64,000 nt of DNA, from the NCBI GenBank assembly GCA_963678675.1, contig OY783199.1:2859501-2923500 (forward strand). Direction: 5' to 3'. This document shows, piece after piece, positions 11,962-24,334 of the stretch. The stretch is from Xiphydria camelus. Taxonomy: Eukaryota > Arthropoda > Insecta > Hymenoptera > Xiphydriidae. A model generated the notes under the pieces. That model did no database searches and was not told the origin of the DNA. It worked only from the letters and a program-made list of their open reading frames with translations. The translations under genes were made by a program, and so were the position numbers. How positions within the stretch are numbered: the first letter of the stretch is position 1; each line of letters opens with the position of its first letter.

Positions 11962-13872
11962 GCTCCGTTCGACTCTATAGGAGAGCGGAGGAGCGAGGCG
12001 CGCGCGGTTAATTCGGTGGCGCGATATTGTCAGCGGCTAATTCACATCGCCACGGGACGATCGCGCGGTGTCAACGCCGCGGCACCAATGGGCAGTCGAG
12101 GTGAAATCTCTCGCCGCCCGCGCCGGTTCCGAGAGCCCGAAGACTCGGCGCGCAGCGTTCTGCTTCACTTGCATCACGTACCGCGCGCGCACCTACCGCG
12201 TAACGGAACCGCTTTTTATCGCGGCTATTCTTTTCCCCCGGCCCGATCGCTGAAGAAATTAACTCCCGTTTTTACCGCGAGTATACGTCCGACGCCGCGT
12301 TCCGCGGTGGCGCTCCTCGGCCGCGATGAGATTTCGAAGAAGGACCGCGCGCGAGGCTGGAGAGAGAGAGAGAGAGAGAGAGAGAAAGAAAGAAAGAGAG
12401 AGCCGGATCACGGTCGCCGCGTAGACAGTTCCGCGTCCGCGGCGTTGAGAGAGGATCGACGCGCGGGCGACTCTCCGTCGCACGGGTGGATTTTTCAAGG
12501 GTTCGCGCGCCGGGGTTTAAGGTTTCTCGAGCGTTTATACTAAAAATATAGCGAGAAATGCTTGAAAATGATTGCATTCGGTAGATTGAAGTAAACAAAA
12601 AATTCAGTTAAATTTTCAAGTCTTTTAAGAAGCTCGTTGCAAAGATTTTCGAATAACGAAATAACATGTGTTCTTATGGGTTATAACCGACAAACCGCGA
12701 TCATTCTGAGAAAAATAGTGAAAAAATTCTGAAATTTTTTGAACAGCAAGTTTAACGAACTAAAATCTTCTATACCAATTTTTTCACGTTCATTAAGAAG
12801 CCCGTTATTTTTTTATTAATTGTTCTTCATAAATTTAACCTTTGATAAGTCAATGCGGCAACGTTGCATGACGCACAGATGCATGACCAGATGTTTTGGG
12901 CTCCATTTTTGAACTCACAGACACACACATACTACTGTACGTCAAACATTGTCGCCACATCGCACGAAGAACCTACTTTAGAGTGTTACCGTACTTCAGT
13001 GGACTAACTTTTAGCAGGGAAAAAGCCCCTGTACCGCTCGAGAAACCTTAACACCGTCCTCTCTTCGTCCCACCCCCACCAACGAGCGGAACGTTTGATC
13101 GGACGCCTCGCCGCGCGGTGGATCGCCAGGTGATCTTCCTTTTCTCCCGCGGTGCACGATTTTTCCGATCGCCGCCGCGGCGTTTCTTTCCACGCTTCTT
13201 CTTCTTCTTCTTCTTCGGCTCACCGCCGCCGCCGCAGAGACGAGAATTCTCGCGCCGTTGAACGCGGGGAAAATTAATTTGCGTTTTTACGTCGAAGCGC
13301 TATGCGCGCGCGGTTGTTCGCTCCTCGAGATGCATAGCTGTCATGCGCGCGTTCCGAGGCGCGGTGCGGTGGTCTCTACTTTGTGTGTGACGGTCGTCTG
13401 TCTCTTTCTCTCTCGGCCGCCACGTTACGAGCGGCGCCGCGCGCGGCGGCAACGCGTCCATTTCCGGGGTGGAATTACAGCTTCGGCGCAGCTTCGCCCG
13501 GTGCAGCGATATATACCTACGGGCGAAACGCGCTCTCGCGGTGATCTTCCTCCTCTTTCTTCTTCTTCTTCTTCTTCTTCTGGGAAATTATGAAGGCGCG
13601 GTTCGTCGTTAAATTGGCTTCGCGATAGACGTGGGGTACCTCGCCGGTAGGGCGTACAGGGCGCGTCCGATCGACGGACGTTTCGATCCTCGACGACGAT
13701 TCCGCGCGAGCGCACTCCGCGTCGTGAAAATTCCGCTCGGTTGCGCGCGTTGATTGGAGCGCGGTCGCGCAGTCGTCGACGCGGTCTTTGAGAGTGTATT
13801 CCATATCGTTTGCTCGTATTCGGAGATCGTCTCGAATCGGACGAGTCCTATGGATATTTTACGTATCGACTG
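11959..13872. other. Noncoding stretch with (GA)n and (CTT)n tracts
   Basis: Contains a GA/GAAA tract at about 12,359-12,402 and (CTT)n tracts near 13,195-13,215 and 13,555-13,580. The open frames across these tracts are artefacts of simple repeats. An AT-rich interval at 12,540-12,950 shows nothing recognisable. Confidence 0.5.
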
Positions 13873-14078
13873 CACTGTAAAAACATTGTATATTTGATGC
13901 AATAATGTATAAAGCTTCTTTTTTTTCAACACACGTGGAATTATAAAAATTAATATGTTTCCTTATGAAAATGCCCTTCTAAATTTCATGACGGAGCATG
14001 TTAATTTTCATAATCGACGTAGTGAATAAAAAGTTCTATATATGATCGTATTAAGTTTAATGCAATTGTTTTACAGCG
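13873..14078 (+). mobile_element. MITE family H, copy 2 (intact, 206 bp)
   Basis: Begins CACTGTAAAAACATTGTA and ends GCAATTGTTTTACAGCG. Terminal and internal inverted repeats pair AAAATTAATATG with CATGTTAATTTTCATAATC. The core is TTTCATGACGGAGCATG. No coding capacity. Confidence 0.75.
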
Positions 14079-14446
14079 AATATATTTACATAAAAAACAA
14101 GGGTAAAATTCCTCGATCGACGGCCATCGTATGGTATTAAAAATGTCGTGCGTGAAGCTGGCGACTGAAGAAACGAGTGAGAGAGAGAGAGAGAGAGAAA
14201 AAAACGTCAGCATTCGAAAGCTGCGCAAATTGAACCTTGAGATGGTTGCAACTATCGGTACTCGGTAGCCGGCGGTATACTTTGTGCGCGAGTTACGAGC
14301 AATTTGTCGCTGAGGAAAATGCGGTGGGTTATTCTCGGAAGGGCGAGACCTTCCGTCGAGTATATCTGGGTGAAATGCAGCAACTGTCTATCAGTTGTGG
14401 TTATTAGAATTATGATGGAATTTTAATACAGAAGTACCTATATTGC

Positions 14447-14629
14447 GCTGTAAAAAAATGTGTACTCTTTTAATACATTCTTATATATAAAGCCTTTTTT
14501 CGATGTGTGAGTATGAAAATTAATATATTCCACAACGGAGCACATTAATTTTAATAATCACGTAGGTTGGAGAGAGATAAGAGCTTTATATACAATTATG
14601 TTAAATTCAATAAAAATTTGTTTACCGTG
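14447..14629 (+). mobile_element. MITE family H, copy 3
   Basis: Begins GCTGTAAAAAAATGTGTAC and ends AAAATTTGTTTACCGTGT. The core GAAAATTAATATATTCC and CACAACGGAGCACATTAA matches the other family H copies. Confidence 0.7.
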
Positions 14630-15240
14630 TGAAATAAATAACATTTGAAATATGTAGCGCGAGACACTTTCCAATTTAAACTGCACGTTTTTTAAGTCGA
14701 TATCGCGGAGGATGAATCCGGGAAAACCATATCGCGGCCGCGATAAAAAATAAGCGAGCATAAAAATTGCGCAAAGTAGGCTATCGCCGCGACCGCGTTG
14801 CACCGTACCATCGCACACCATTCTCTATGCGCCGAAACGTCTTTCTCTTTCCATCCGTCCCCCCTCAAACGTTGTGGAAATATCTGCGAACGAAATTCCG
14901 ACCGAGAGCGAATAAGCCGCACGGTCGCGAAGCGAACTCGTCGGAGGCCGGAACTGCCGACGAAGGAGCGAGGGCTTCTCGCCGATGCGCAATTATTCTC
15001 AGACGCCGAAACTGGGACGGATTCACTTGTTACGCCCCGAATATCGCGCGCCGAGTTACGCGACTACCTGCTTCGAGAGCGAACGCCTCGGAAACGTTAT
15101 CGCGAGACGAATTTCGATCGAACGCCGCTCGGGGCCGCGCGATGAAAAGTCCTAAGCGGGATTCGGAGCGAAGAACGGAGAGCGCTTTCACTGATGTGAA
15201 ATTATCGTTAATATCGAAACCGCTCAAACGTTTTATACGT

Positions 15241-15630
15241 GCTGTAAACAAATTTGTATTGAACTTGAAATAATCGTACATAAAGCTTTTATCCAATATG
15301 TGATTGTGAAAATTAATATACTCCGTTATAAAACTTATAAGGAGAATTTTATAAAGAAATCAATCAATTTTCAAAATTATATCGCGTGAACCTTAGCATG
15401 CGCCTATGTATCAATGGTTGCATGATCAAAAGGGCAAGTAGATAAGTACGTTTTTGGTCCGTCACTCGTTTTTGTTTTTTAGAGCTGTTATAAAGGTACC
15501 TTTAAATACGTATTGCCTCTTCAATCATGCAAACATTAATGCATAGACGTATGCCGAGGTTCATTTTGTACATGTATGAGAAAAAAGCTCCATATATAAG
15601 TATATTAAAAATACAAATATTTTTACAGTG
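15241..15630 (+). mobile_element. MITE family H, copy 4, split by a nested foldback
   Basis: The left part (GCTGTAAACAAATTTGTATT...ATAAAGCTTTTATCC) and the right part (AAAAAGCTCCATATATAAGT...TTTTTACAGTG) are separated by the insertion at 15,387-15,563. Confidence 0.7.
15387..15563. mobile_element. Nested foldback MITE (177 bp, arms about 50 bp)
   Basis: TGAACCTTAGCATGCGCCTA at the left pairs with the complement of TAGACGTATGCCGAGGTTCA at the right. Pairing continues through GGTTGCATGAT and ATCATGCAAAC. It is not related to its host family H. Confidence 0.7.
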
Positions 15631-16571
15631 TCGAATTCACTCTTAGAAACTTAAGCCGGAATACGGAGAGTTGCTCGTTAGGCTTCTAAACGACTCAACA
15701 TTTACGCAAGATTATTCCAGGCGGAGAGCCAAAAAAAGTACACATCTAACATACATATATTTCTTCAAAGAGCATCCGCGATTATAATTACACCCAAATC
15801 TCTAATCTCGACGTACCATACAGCCTCCCGGAGGCGCTCGGTCCATCCTTCATCCCGCCGCGAGAGACACCGCGGCGCTGCCTCCCGTTTTCCCCCGTTC
15901 CACCCCCCACCCCCTTCCGCCACTAAACGAACCGACTCCGACTATTCAACCCTCCGTGAGCGAATCGCTCGTTATTACGGCAAATCGATCGCGAGTCTTC
16001 GGATGATTTCGAGTGGAATTATGCGCCGTGCCCCCCCCCCCCCTCTCACGATGCATCCTATCAAGACATTTATAACGCGCGGAAGGCAGAGGACCACCGC
16101 TGCGTATACAACGCGTGGTCGACGGCATCGTAGCGGCGCGACGGGGCTGGAGAGAAAAACGGGGATCGCGGTGACCAGAGGGGTGAGGACCGGGGGAACG
16201 GTTGATCGAAGAGAGTGCCGGATTAAAATGAGAGCGGACCGAAGATCGGGGATGAGGCGCGGGATTCGACGACGACGGCGACGGTATAGGCACCGGATTA
16301 CGGCTCGTCCGCGGGATTTAATTGAATTTTAAACTCCCGTTCGATCCTAAATACACACGCTCTGTCTTTCCGGAGCTATCGAATCTCGCGGCCGATTCCG
16401 GCTGCGGGCGCGTACGGCGGTTCGCTCGCTTTCAATCCGCCGTGAGAAACGCTGCGCTCGCGAAAATGAAAGAGACGTGGGTATATGCTCGAGATTAGAA
16501 TATGGAAGGTAACTCCGAGTGGGAGTGGATAAATGGTACTCGACGGTATCACTGGAAAAAATAATTGCTAC
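15631..16571. other. Noncoding stretch, no gene seen
   Basis: GC-rich from about 15,820 with C-homopolymer tracts near 15,900 and 16,030. Overlapping open frames on both strands at 15,946-16,332 have no supporting features. Confidence 0.5.
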
Positions 16572-16960
16572 ACTGAAAAAAAAAGAATTGCTTCAATACC
16601 ATCGTAAGACTGTAAGGACAAATACGTAGAAATGAGGCAACCGATTTGAAGTTGAAACGATTGAACATCTACATCAACCAATTACACCGTGAGGATGATA
16701 GTCATTGGCTCTAATTTTAATAATCAATTAATCAATTTTTAGTCATAATACGTAAAACCTATTTTCGACCCGTGCAAAATCATGCCGAATGGTTTCCAAA
16801 TTATTTCGCTGCAAAAAACTCATTAGAAATTAATTGAGAAGTTTTTGCGAACCTTTTTAATACTGCGAATCGCAGTAATGTTGACAGAAGGCCTTTAAAC
16901 CTCATCGTGGTTGAATTAAACAATTTTCTGTTTTTTGTTTGTTTGCTTTTTTCTTCAGTG
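16572..16960 (-). mobile_element. MITE family C, copy 2, interrupted by repeat R
   Basis: Begins CACTGAAAAAAAAAGAATTG and ends TTTTTTCTTCAGTG. Interior blocks such as AAGACTGTAAGGACAAATAC and GATTTGAAGTTGAAAC match the complement of the nested copy at 10,245-10,459. An unrelated repeat (about 16,695-16,885) splits it. Confidence 0.65.
16695..16885 (+). repeat. Repeat family R, copy 1
   Basis: Matches the complement of about 41,340-41,520 over most of its length, including AATCATGCCGARTGGTTTYC and AAATTATTTCGCTGCAAAAA. It lies inside a family C element, so it inserted later. Confidence 0.65.
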
Positions 16961-18339
16961 CAGTATCAACAAAATATTTGTTTAACCAAGAACGTTTTTA
17001 AAAACATAGATTCTTGGTCGAAAACACATATTCTTAACAGTAATTATTCGCGCTCGTCCAATATTTTTCTGCACGAAGAAAACCATAATTTGTTTTTGAA
17101 ATTGCAGAATATTTTCGACTGAAGAAATAATTTTTTTAGCACCAGTAAATTATTTCTCTCGGGGTGACGATAAATAAATTGATCAATTTCGCGAGATAAA
17201 CCAATCACTGTTACTCGAGTATTTGGCATCCGCGAGCGAACACACACACATGCATACATAAAATGAGACTTTCGTTAGCAGACTTTTCATAGGTATGGAC
17301 GATACAGAAGCGCAGCGCGGATCGATTCTCGCCGGACCGAAAACGGAGCCCTGCTTCGCGCGCGTGTTTCGTGGTACATATTCTCCGCGACAAAAAGGGA
17401 AACGAGGCGTCGGCACAGAAGCGCGAGATTGGCCGGGATTACGAGAGCGAGACGGCGATGGATACCCATCATCGCCGGTCGCTTACACACGCGGACCTCC
17501 GTACGCGGCAGCGCAATGCGCGAACAAATTGCCTTCTTCCACATGGCCGAAAAAAAAACGCCGTTCCCGAAGCAGAATCATTCGAGGCCTCGCGAGAGTC
17601 ACCCACTTTATCGAAGGCGGAGCACCCACTTCAACGGGCGAAGCGCATGCGTGCGTCATCGAGCGACATTAGCAACGCTATGGGGGATTCCATGGTTCAG
17701 GTGGCGCGACTCGTATCATTGCCTTCGCCGCAAGATGCGCGCGGGAAGTTTTCTCGCCTCGAGAGAGACTCGCTCCACCGATAGTCGTGCGCGATGTTCG
17801 GCTGTTTATTTGTACCGGCGTCGTAGGATCGGGCATGCCTACTTTTCGACTGCAACGCGACGTTTCCGTGGGAACGTCCCCCGCGCTCGCCCGGAATACG
17901 TTCGCGTATGGGCTCCCATCGGGGATCGATTATTGCGCGCCGGGCTTCGCGATTTCGCGATTCTTATGTATCGCGTCGCCGCGGATAATTCGGTTTTCTC
18001 ACATATTCGTTTTACCGTAGATTCGAAAAATTCGGACACGATTATTTACCCGGTATTTTTTCATTTTTTATTTCCGGCCTTCGTGCTGTGTGAGCCTGTT
18101 TCTTTCGCAGTCGTTGCTTGGCATAAGCGCGTCTCTCTTGCGCTTCGATGACGTCATAATGTCGTAGAGAGAAATGCGTTCATAATTCAAAGAATAATTA
18201 TTTTCTTGGACATTTTCTTTTTTGCGTGATATTAAATATGTATACGGATTACGAATTGAATTTTTAAAAATATGAATAATTTTTTTAACGAAAGAGACCG
18301 AATCCCTCGGCTTCGACACCGCGCAGGGATTGTTTGCCG
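16961..18339. other. No supported gene
   Basis: An AT-rich piece related to the MITE at 57,981-58,259 runs to about 17,165. GC-rich sequence follows, with a 240-aa open frame (17,429-18,151, plus) and overlapping frames of similar length. That frame is Arg-rich, lacks a domain and competes with two other open phases, so I do not call it. Confidence 0.45.
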
Positions 18340-18760
18340 TCGTATCGCACAGCGGAGATCCGCGGGATTTCGTCTGTAATCGAAATTTTTTGTAGTCGGT
18401 TACCGAACCACCTTTTCTTTGTCATTCTTTTTTCGCACTGACTTAAAAAATCCTTCGTTCACTAACGAAATCTCGAAGGAAGACGAAGTCACTGTCGACC
18501 TTACGGAAGAAATAAACTCCAAATTTTTCTCATATCACCTTCGAAGATAAAGGACAGACGGTTGTCATTTCATTAAAACAAGTGTTTGCTCTCGTATCAT
18601 ACAATCGAAATTTTTCCAATCGATCGCCGAACCACCCTTTCGTCATTTCATTCGGCGCGGATTAAAAAAATTCCTCGACTTTTCACGAAATTTCGAAGAA
18701 AAATCGAGACACTCTCTCTCTCTCTGTCAATTTTACGAAAGCCATAAACTTTCCCCGCCT
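18340..18760 (+). repeat. Diverged tandem pair of about 240-bp units
   Basis: The unit starting near 18,340 and the one near 18,590 share ATCGAAATTTTT, CCGAACCACC, TTTCGTCATT-type and ACGAAATYTCGAAG blocks in the same order. A third weak start (TTCCATTAAAACGAG) follows at about 18,828. Function unknown. Confidence 0.45.
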
Positions 18761-21378
18761 ATATATAACAACTAATTTCACATATATTATCTGCAAACTT
18801 GCGAAGATGCACGACAAATCCCACCGTTCCATTAAAACGAGCCTTCGATTCGATGGAAGAAATACTAATTCTCAAATGGAAATTCAAACGAATCATTTCC
18901 CCGTGCGCGATTAAACGCGCCTCCGTACGTATACGTACACCACCGGCTACCAGGCAGAGCCGTCGCGCGAAAGATCGATCATCGGTCGGAGCTTTACAAA
19001 TTTCACGATTATCCGGGGGGCGAAGTCGTCGACGCGAGATTCCGTGTATCCCGATCCCACAACTGCCCGCTACGCGTCCCTATACCGTATCGTACGGGTA
19101 TCCAACATCGAGCGCACAGGATCCGCTACACCTGCAGCGCGCGGGCAATTGTATTCCTACCGATCCAAAGCGCCCGGATAGTTTCGTTCTACCGTCTTAC
19201 GCGCGTGCGATATATATATTTATATACGAGTTCCTGTTCCAATGGCGTAACACACAGGCGCAACGGTAGCACACATCGCGCGGCGCGGACCGTATATACA
19301 TCCCGATTACCTCTCGCGTATCGCGGTGGAGGTCGTTACCACGGCGGTGGCTTACGATTGCTCGTGACTGTTTAAAAAAGAGAGCGGGAGACGAGCCTCC
19401 TCCTCCTCCTTTTTTGTCGGCCGCTACAGGGTGCACTTCGCGTCCCCGCGTCGATTCTCCTCGGGTGTACGTCTTGCGGCGCGTAAAACGCGAGCGGCGC
19501 ACGCAACTGTGGACGTTCCTTTGGACGCCGGCGAGCGGATAACACTTTTCTGGTGACGTAACGAGATATTTCCAAAGCCGGCTCGCGCGCGCGAGAAGTT
19601 TCGTTGGTTTGGCGCATAAGAAGCTGTGACGGGGCGCGGCTTTCTTTTAATCAAGGTTTTCTATGGCGAAAATGCGTTGATCTGTTGCTGGGATATCGTA
19701 AACGGACGGCTGGGAGAGAAGTTTTGTAGGTTTGTAGGGGGGGATAAATGTGGAAAACATGTAACGGTTGATGACGATACGTTTATACGTTATATATCAA
19801 AGCTCACGAATCACGCGAGCCTCGTAATCAGGATTTCTCAGTCGCGAGCATTTTTTCTTTCTCCTCGCAAGCAACGATAATCTCGATTGAAGCAAAACGA
19901 TAGGACGCAAAATGGGATTCTAGCAAAAATCGAGATACGCGGCGAAAAAGAATTAGCAAAAAATCATGAGAAAACCCATTAACGTTTACAGTTATCCCAG
20001 GAACAGAGCTCCTCGAGATGGAACACTCAAGTTTTTAATATCCGCAGCGTACATTTTATAGTTCGCAATAGTATAAAGATCAATTTATACGGTAGAATTT
20101 ATCAATCTTCCGTTAATGTGTCGGATATTTACGGGTTTATAGTGTCATGAATTGTAAAAAGTACACCGAGAAAAACGAGACCGAGTTTTAAGTAAAAATT
20201 ACGCCATTCTAATTAAAAATTCGGAGTGTTACTGAACAAACACTCATTGCGCATCAGAAATTACTATAAAAATAGAAAGAACCGAAATAAAGTAAATTTC
20301 ACCATGCAAATAGTTAAAAATTTACTGTAGTGTTTAAGATAACAATACTGAAATCGTCATTTCTCATTACTAATATGAGTTTTACTAAATGCCTTATAAA
20401 TTGATCACTTAAAAATTCTAAATTAACAATCCGTTTCAGCTTTACTATATACCAGTGTTTTTAACTCAAATATTCAAGTACAACTTCTCATAATTTGACC
20501 TCCATTAATCTCCGTGTGTACGCCGTGTCTGTTAAAAAATTCAACGTTTCACTTCGTGGAGTCCTCCTACAAGGATTCACTATACAAATTATCAATCCCT
20601 TTTCTCCGTGTAAAGACGCGCTGGGAAACCTACTAATTATCACGCGAGATTAACTTCCGCGACACTGAACATCGCGCGATATCGATCAGCTCTCGAAACG
20701 AGTCGACTCCTCGCAATCCACTCCGTAAGGACGAACCGTAAGCGCGCACAACACATCCCTGTACGCCGCGTCTCGCCTCGCGCAGCGGCAGCAAGACACG
20801 TCAAGCTCTATACGCTGGTTCGAAAGGAAACAAATAAAGCGTATCTATATTCTAAATAGAATAATGTAATAGAAAGGCAGTGGCTGTCACTCGGCTCCCA
20901 GCGCGGCGCCGGCTTCGCGGCGCTGCCCTGCTCCGGAGTGCGGCGGCTCCGGAGGCGAGAGAGGGCCCCGAGATAAATCTCACATACGTTACAGCCGCTC
21001 GGGACGATCTCCACGGGAGAACCTCTGCGAAGAATGCACGCTTCGAGCATGACTTGTACTTACCCGTATACGATCCTCCGACATAGTTTCTCGTCGCTCC
21101 GCAGGGCCTTGCGAAGCCTCGAATTCCTATACAGGCTCTCCTCGGGGCTCCGCCGAACTTCTTTCCCGGAGGTGAGCCCCCCTCCTGCCGTTCGTCACGC
21201 CACGAAATCGTCTCCGCGCGCCTACCTCGAGATCGCGGTCTCGAGAGTATAAGTTCCGGACTCGCGCCGGTCAATTTGCTCGAGCCTTCGGATGTGGATT
21301 TCGGAGCTGCGGGAAGTTTTTGTTTTTTGTTTTTCGTCAGGAATCGAAGAACGATCGGGGATTTTCGGGGATGAAGGG
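18761..21378. other. Noncoding stretch, no gene seen
   Basis: Mixed GC- and AT-rich sequence. Open frames at 18,799-19,269 and 20,852-21,274 overlap frames of similar length on the opposite strand and carry no motif. AT-rich 20,160-20,500 looks like decayed repeat. Confidence 0.45.
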
Positions 21379-21382
21379 GTTA

Positions 21383-21540
21383 GCTGTAAACAATTTTGCG
21401 ATGTGGATCTGCATAGACCATTTTTGGTGTTAGATGACATTGGCATAAGATTGATTGATACTAGATGTGGTACTTATAAGTCCACACCGGTGAAATGGTG
21501 TTAAAAATTAATACCATTTTTTTACTGTGTACGTATCGCT
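21383..21540 (-). repeat. Repeat family N, copy 1
   Basis: Ends with TTTTTTTACTGTGTA and contains CACACCGGTGAAATGGTGTT. The complement of this block begins the related copy at 26,507. Both contain the AGATGTGGTAC/GTACCACATCT core. Confidence 0.65.
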
Positions 21541-21578
21541 CGGATATAGGGTAGACCGAGCCAAATCGGAATATTAAA

Positions 21579-21834
21579 CACCCGGGGAAAAGGTCTAGTT
21601 GAATATGAACCTGTGTGATAGAAAAGTGTATTTGAGACGAATAGGACTTTACTCACATGGAAGAAAGTCTATTTAGATTTGATAAATATTTCACTAGGTT
21701 CGTATTCGATTAAAAAGATATGCTAAATGTTTATCTAATTTAAATAGACTCGTGTTCGATGTGAATAAATTCTTGTTTATCTCTAATACATTTTTCTACT
21801 AGGTTCATATTCAACTAAACCCTTTTCCTCAGTA
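21579..21834 (+). mobile_element. MITE family B, copy 3 (full length, about 256 bp)
   Basis: Starts CACCCGGGGAAAAGGTCTAG and ends AACTAAACCCTTTTCCTCAG. The arms pair internally (AAAGTCTATTTAGATTTGAT with TCTAATTTAAATAGACTCGT). Confidence 0.75.
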
Positions 21835-23349
21835 TAGATCTGTAATTTTTAAATCGTAGTGGAAATGAGCACTTAGATTTTTCGTTTTACTCAATTGAAG
21901 AGGAACGAAGTGATACGAACGATCGAAATGCTCATTTTCAAGAAGATTTAAGAGATATGGATCTACGATCCGATTCGTCTCGGTCCACCTTAAGAGAAAA
22001 AAAAAATTGATAATATTGTTTATTGCCCAGTGATGAACAAAGACGCAGATGGTTCTGCTCGACAAGTAGAATTCGTAAGAGTATAACTTAATATAATAGT
22101 AGCATATAGTTACAGAGCACGCGTACCCTAAGAGAAAGAGAGAGAGAGAGAGAGACCGCGCTCGATTTTTAATTCCGCTTCGCGTCGAAGCGCCGAGAGT
22201 CCGGGACGTTTCCACGTCGCTCGCCAGCACGTCAAACAAATTACGCTAGAGAACCTGTTGTACGGTGTGTCTCGAGCATTAATATACCGTACACCCGTGC
22301 GCGCGCCGCTCAGATAGCGCTCAGAGGTTCTCGGCCTTCGGAAGGATGTAGCGCTTTACCGTCCCATTTGTTTTGCACTCTCAGGGAAGTCTCTCTCTCT
22401 CCCTCTCTCTCTCTCGTACGAATATCTACGGTTAATCCGGTTAATTCTTTTCTCTTCCAGGCTGCGAAAAGTGGGTCGCGAAAAAAATCGGACACTCCGA
22501 GTAAAGGAGAATCCGGCGCGTGCGGATCGGACCACTCACATCCGCCGGAAGATCGCGAACGTCGGGCCCCCCGGACGACTGCCGGACGCGAGATCGAGCG
22601 AGGGAAGCACCACGCATCGCGAGACGGAGAGAGGAACCTCACGGACACCCCGTACATTTGTCCCGCGCGAAAGAGCCATTGTACGCCCGCCTTATCTCGC
22701 GCGGCGTATCTCGATACGTACGTACGTATACGTTAAATAAGAGGCGATCGACTCTCGGTTCTGGCGAAGAGCGAAGGTCCCCGTCGAACCCGTCAAATTG
22801 TGTCGCGCGCGTGCGCGCGCACGGAGAGGCGAAAGAGAGGTAAAAGCCGCGGCAAGGCGAAACAAGAGGTAGGGGCGAAACTTTCACCGAATCTTTTTTT
22901 CCAGCCCAGAATGCCCCGCTCCCGAAACACGTGTTCGTTCTCAGGTCGTCGATAGGATTTAGAACGCAAAAAAGTCGTCGCCGCCTCGGGGATATATACA
23001 TCGAAAAGCGGGACAGTACGGATTAGAGGACAGATGCGCGATACCGCGCGTCGCGGTTGCACTCTATCCGGGCATTAATCGTCGGTCGTATACCGGCCGG
23101 ACGATAGGCAAACTGACGGTCGTAATGGGTAATTATACCGAGAAATATGTTAATTGAATTCTGACGATCCGACTCTTTTTCTTCCGCGATAAGTCGCCCG
23201 ATGCGCGGAGTCCTCTCCTCCGTGAGGGTCGCACCGAAAGCCGAAATCTATCGGCAGCGAAAGGACGACGTCGGCGGTGAACGCAAATACTTCACTGAGG
23301 GAAAAGTGGGAGTGGCAAGGTTGAATTTTCCTGATTGCTAGTACCTATC
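21835..23349. other. No supported gene; one exon-like segment
   Basis: A (GA)n tract lies at about 22,136-22,155 and a CT-rich tract at 22,385-22,415. At 22,461 a strong acceptor-like site (TTCTTTTCTCTTCCAG) precedes a long stop-free stretch, but all three phases are open. No protein family is recognisable and no partner exon is visible. Confidence 0.4.
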
Positions 23350-23656
23350 ACACGGAAAAGAGTGATTTTACAGTTGTAAAAAAACTAGATTTTGCTGAGG
23401 ATTTCTTGTTATCAAGACGAGAATATTATCTGTGGTAGCGAAAGGTATGTCCAATAATAGTAAAAATATTTGCTTATAGGATAGCAAATATTTTGAGGTA
23501 CCTACCGAAAAAAATTTCACTGTGACTGTAGTTATATTTACTATTATTGAATGTATCTTTTGTGCTGTCACATATAATATTTCTGTCATGATAGCGAAAA
23601 GTTCTCAGCAAAATCTAGTTTTGCTAAGACTGCAAAATCATTTTTTTCCCTGCACA
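23350..23656 (+). mobile_element. MITE family E, copy 2
   Basis: Inverted ends around GATTTTACAGTTGTAAAAA and TAAGACTGCAAAATCATTTT. The interior matches 6,258-6,561, including the complement of GACAGAAATATTAT. It abuts the next element directly. Confidence 0.75.
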
Positions 23657-23880
23657 CACTGAGAGAAAAATCTGGTAGATTTGACTAAATCCGCGGGGAT
23701 GAGTGGGGGGATGCAGATCAAATTACTTGGATTAATAATTGGACTCGAATGGACTACAGCCTATTTCCTTCAAATAGCCGTTAATCGTTATAACCAAATT
23801 TATTAGTCGGAGCAACTAATACTGCACTCCCCCATTCGTAAACACAGATTTAATTGAATATACCATTTTCTCTCTCAGCG
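23657..23880. mobile_element. MITE family D (224 bp)
   Basis: CACTGAGAGAAAAATCTGGT at the left pairs with the complement of CCATTTTCTCTCTCAGCG at the right, and pairing extends to TTTGACTAAATC / GATTTAATTGAAT. TA follows the right end. Confidence 0.7.
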
Positions 23881-24080
23881 TATTTGTGATTAAACAGATC
23901 ATGTATGCAATTGAAATAATTTTTGTTGCATGGTTATAGTAACGAGGTGGTATTTTATGATAGCCACGTATCATGATTAAATTAACCATAAAAGTAGATC
24001 AATAATATTACTGCGTTGTAGTTTCAACTATATATAAAAAAAAGTTGAGGACATTCATCGGCTATGCTGTAAGTTGACTT

Positions 24081-24334
24081 ACACCCAGAAAAATTCTAGT
24101 TGAATAGGAACCTAACAGAAAAATTTAGCTGAGATGAATAAGAGCTTATTCATATAGAACAAAAGTCTATTTGAATGAAATAGATGTTTTACTAGGTTCG
24201 TACTCGACTAAAAAGATATGCAAAAAACATCTATTTAATTCAAGCAGACTTTTGTTCCATACGAATAAATTCCTATTTATTCAAAATAAATTTGCCTATT
24301 AGGTTTATATTCAATCAGACCTTTTCTCTTCGTA
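24081..24334 (+). mobile_element. MITE family B, copy 4
   Basis: Starts ACACCCAGAAAAATTCTAGT and ends AATCAGACCTTTTCTCTTCG. The internal inverted arms are AAAGTCTATTTGAATGAAAT and TTTAATTCAAGCAGACTTTT. Confidence 0.75.

Noticed and set aside
17429..18151. 240-aa plus-strand open frame
   Set aside because: Arg-rich, with competing open frames in other phases, no domain and no splice or promoter context.
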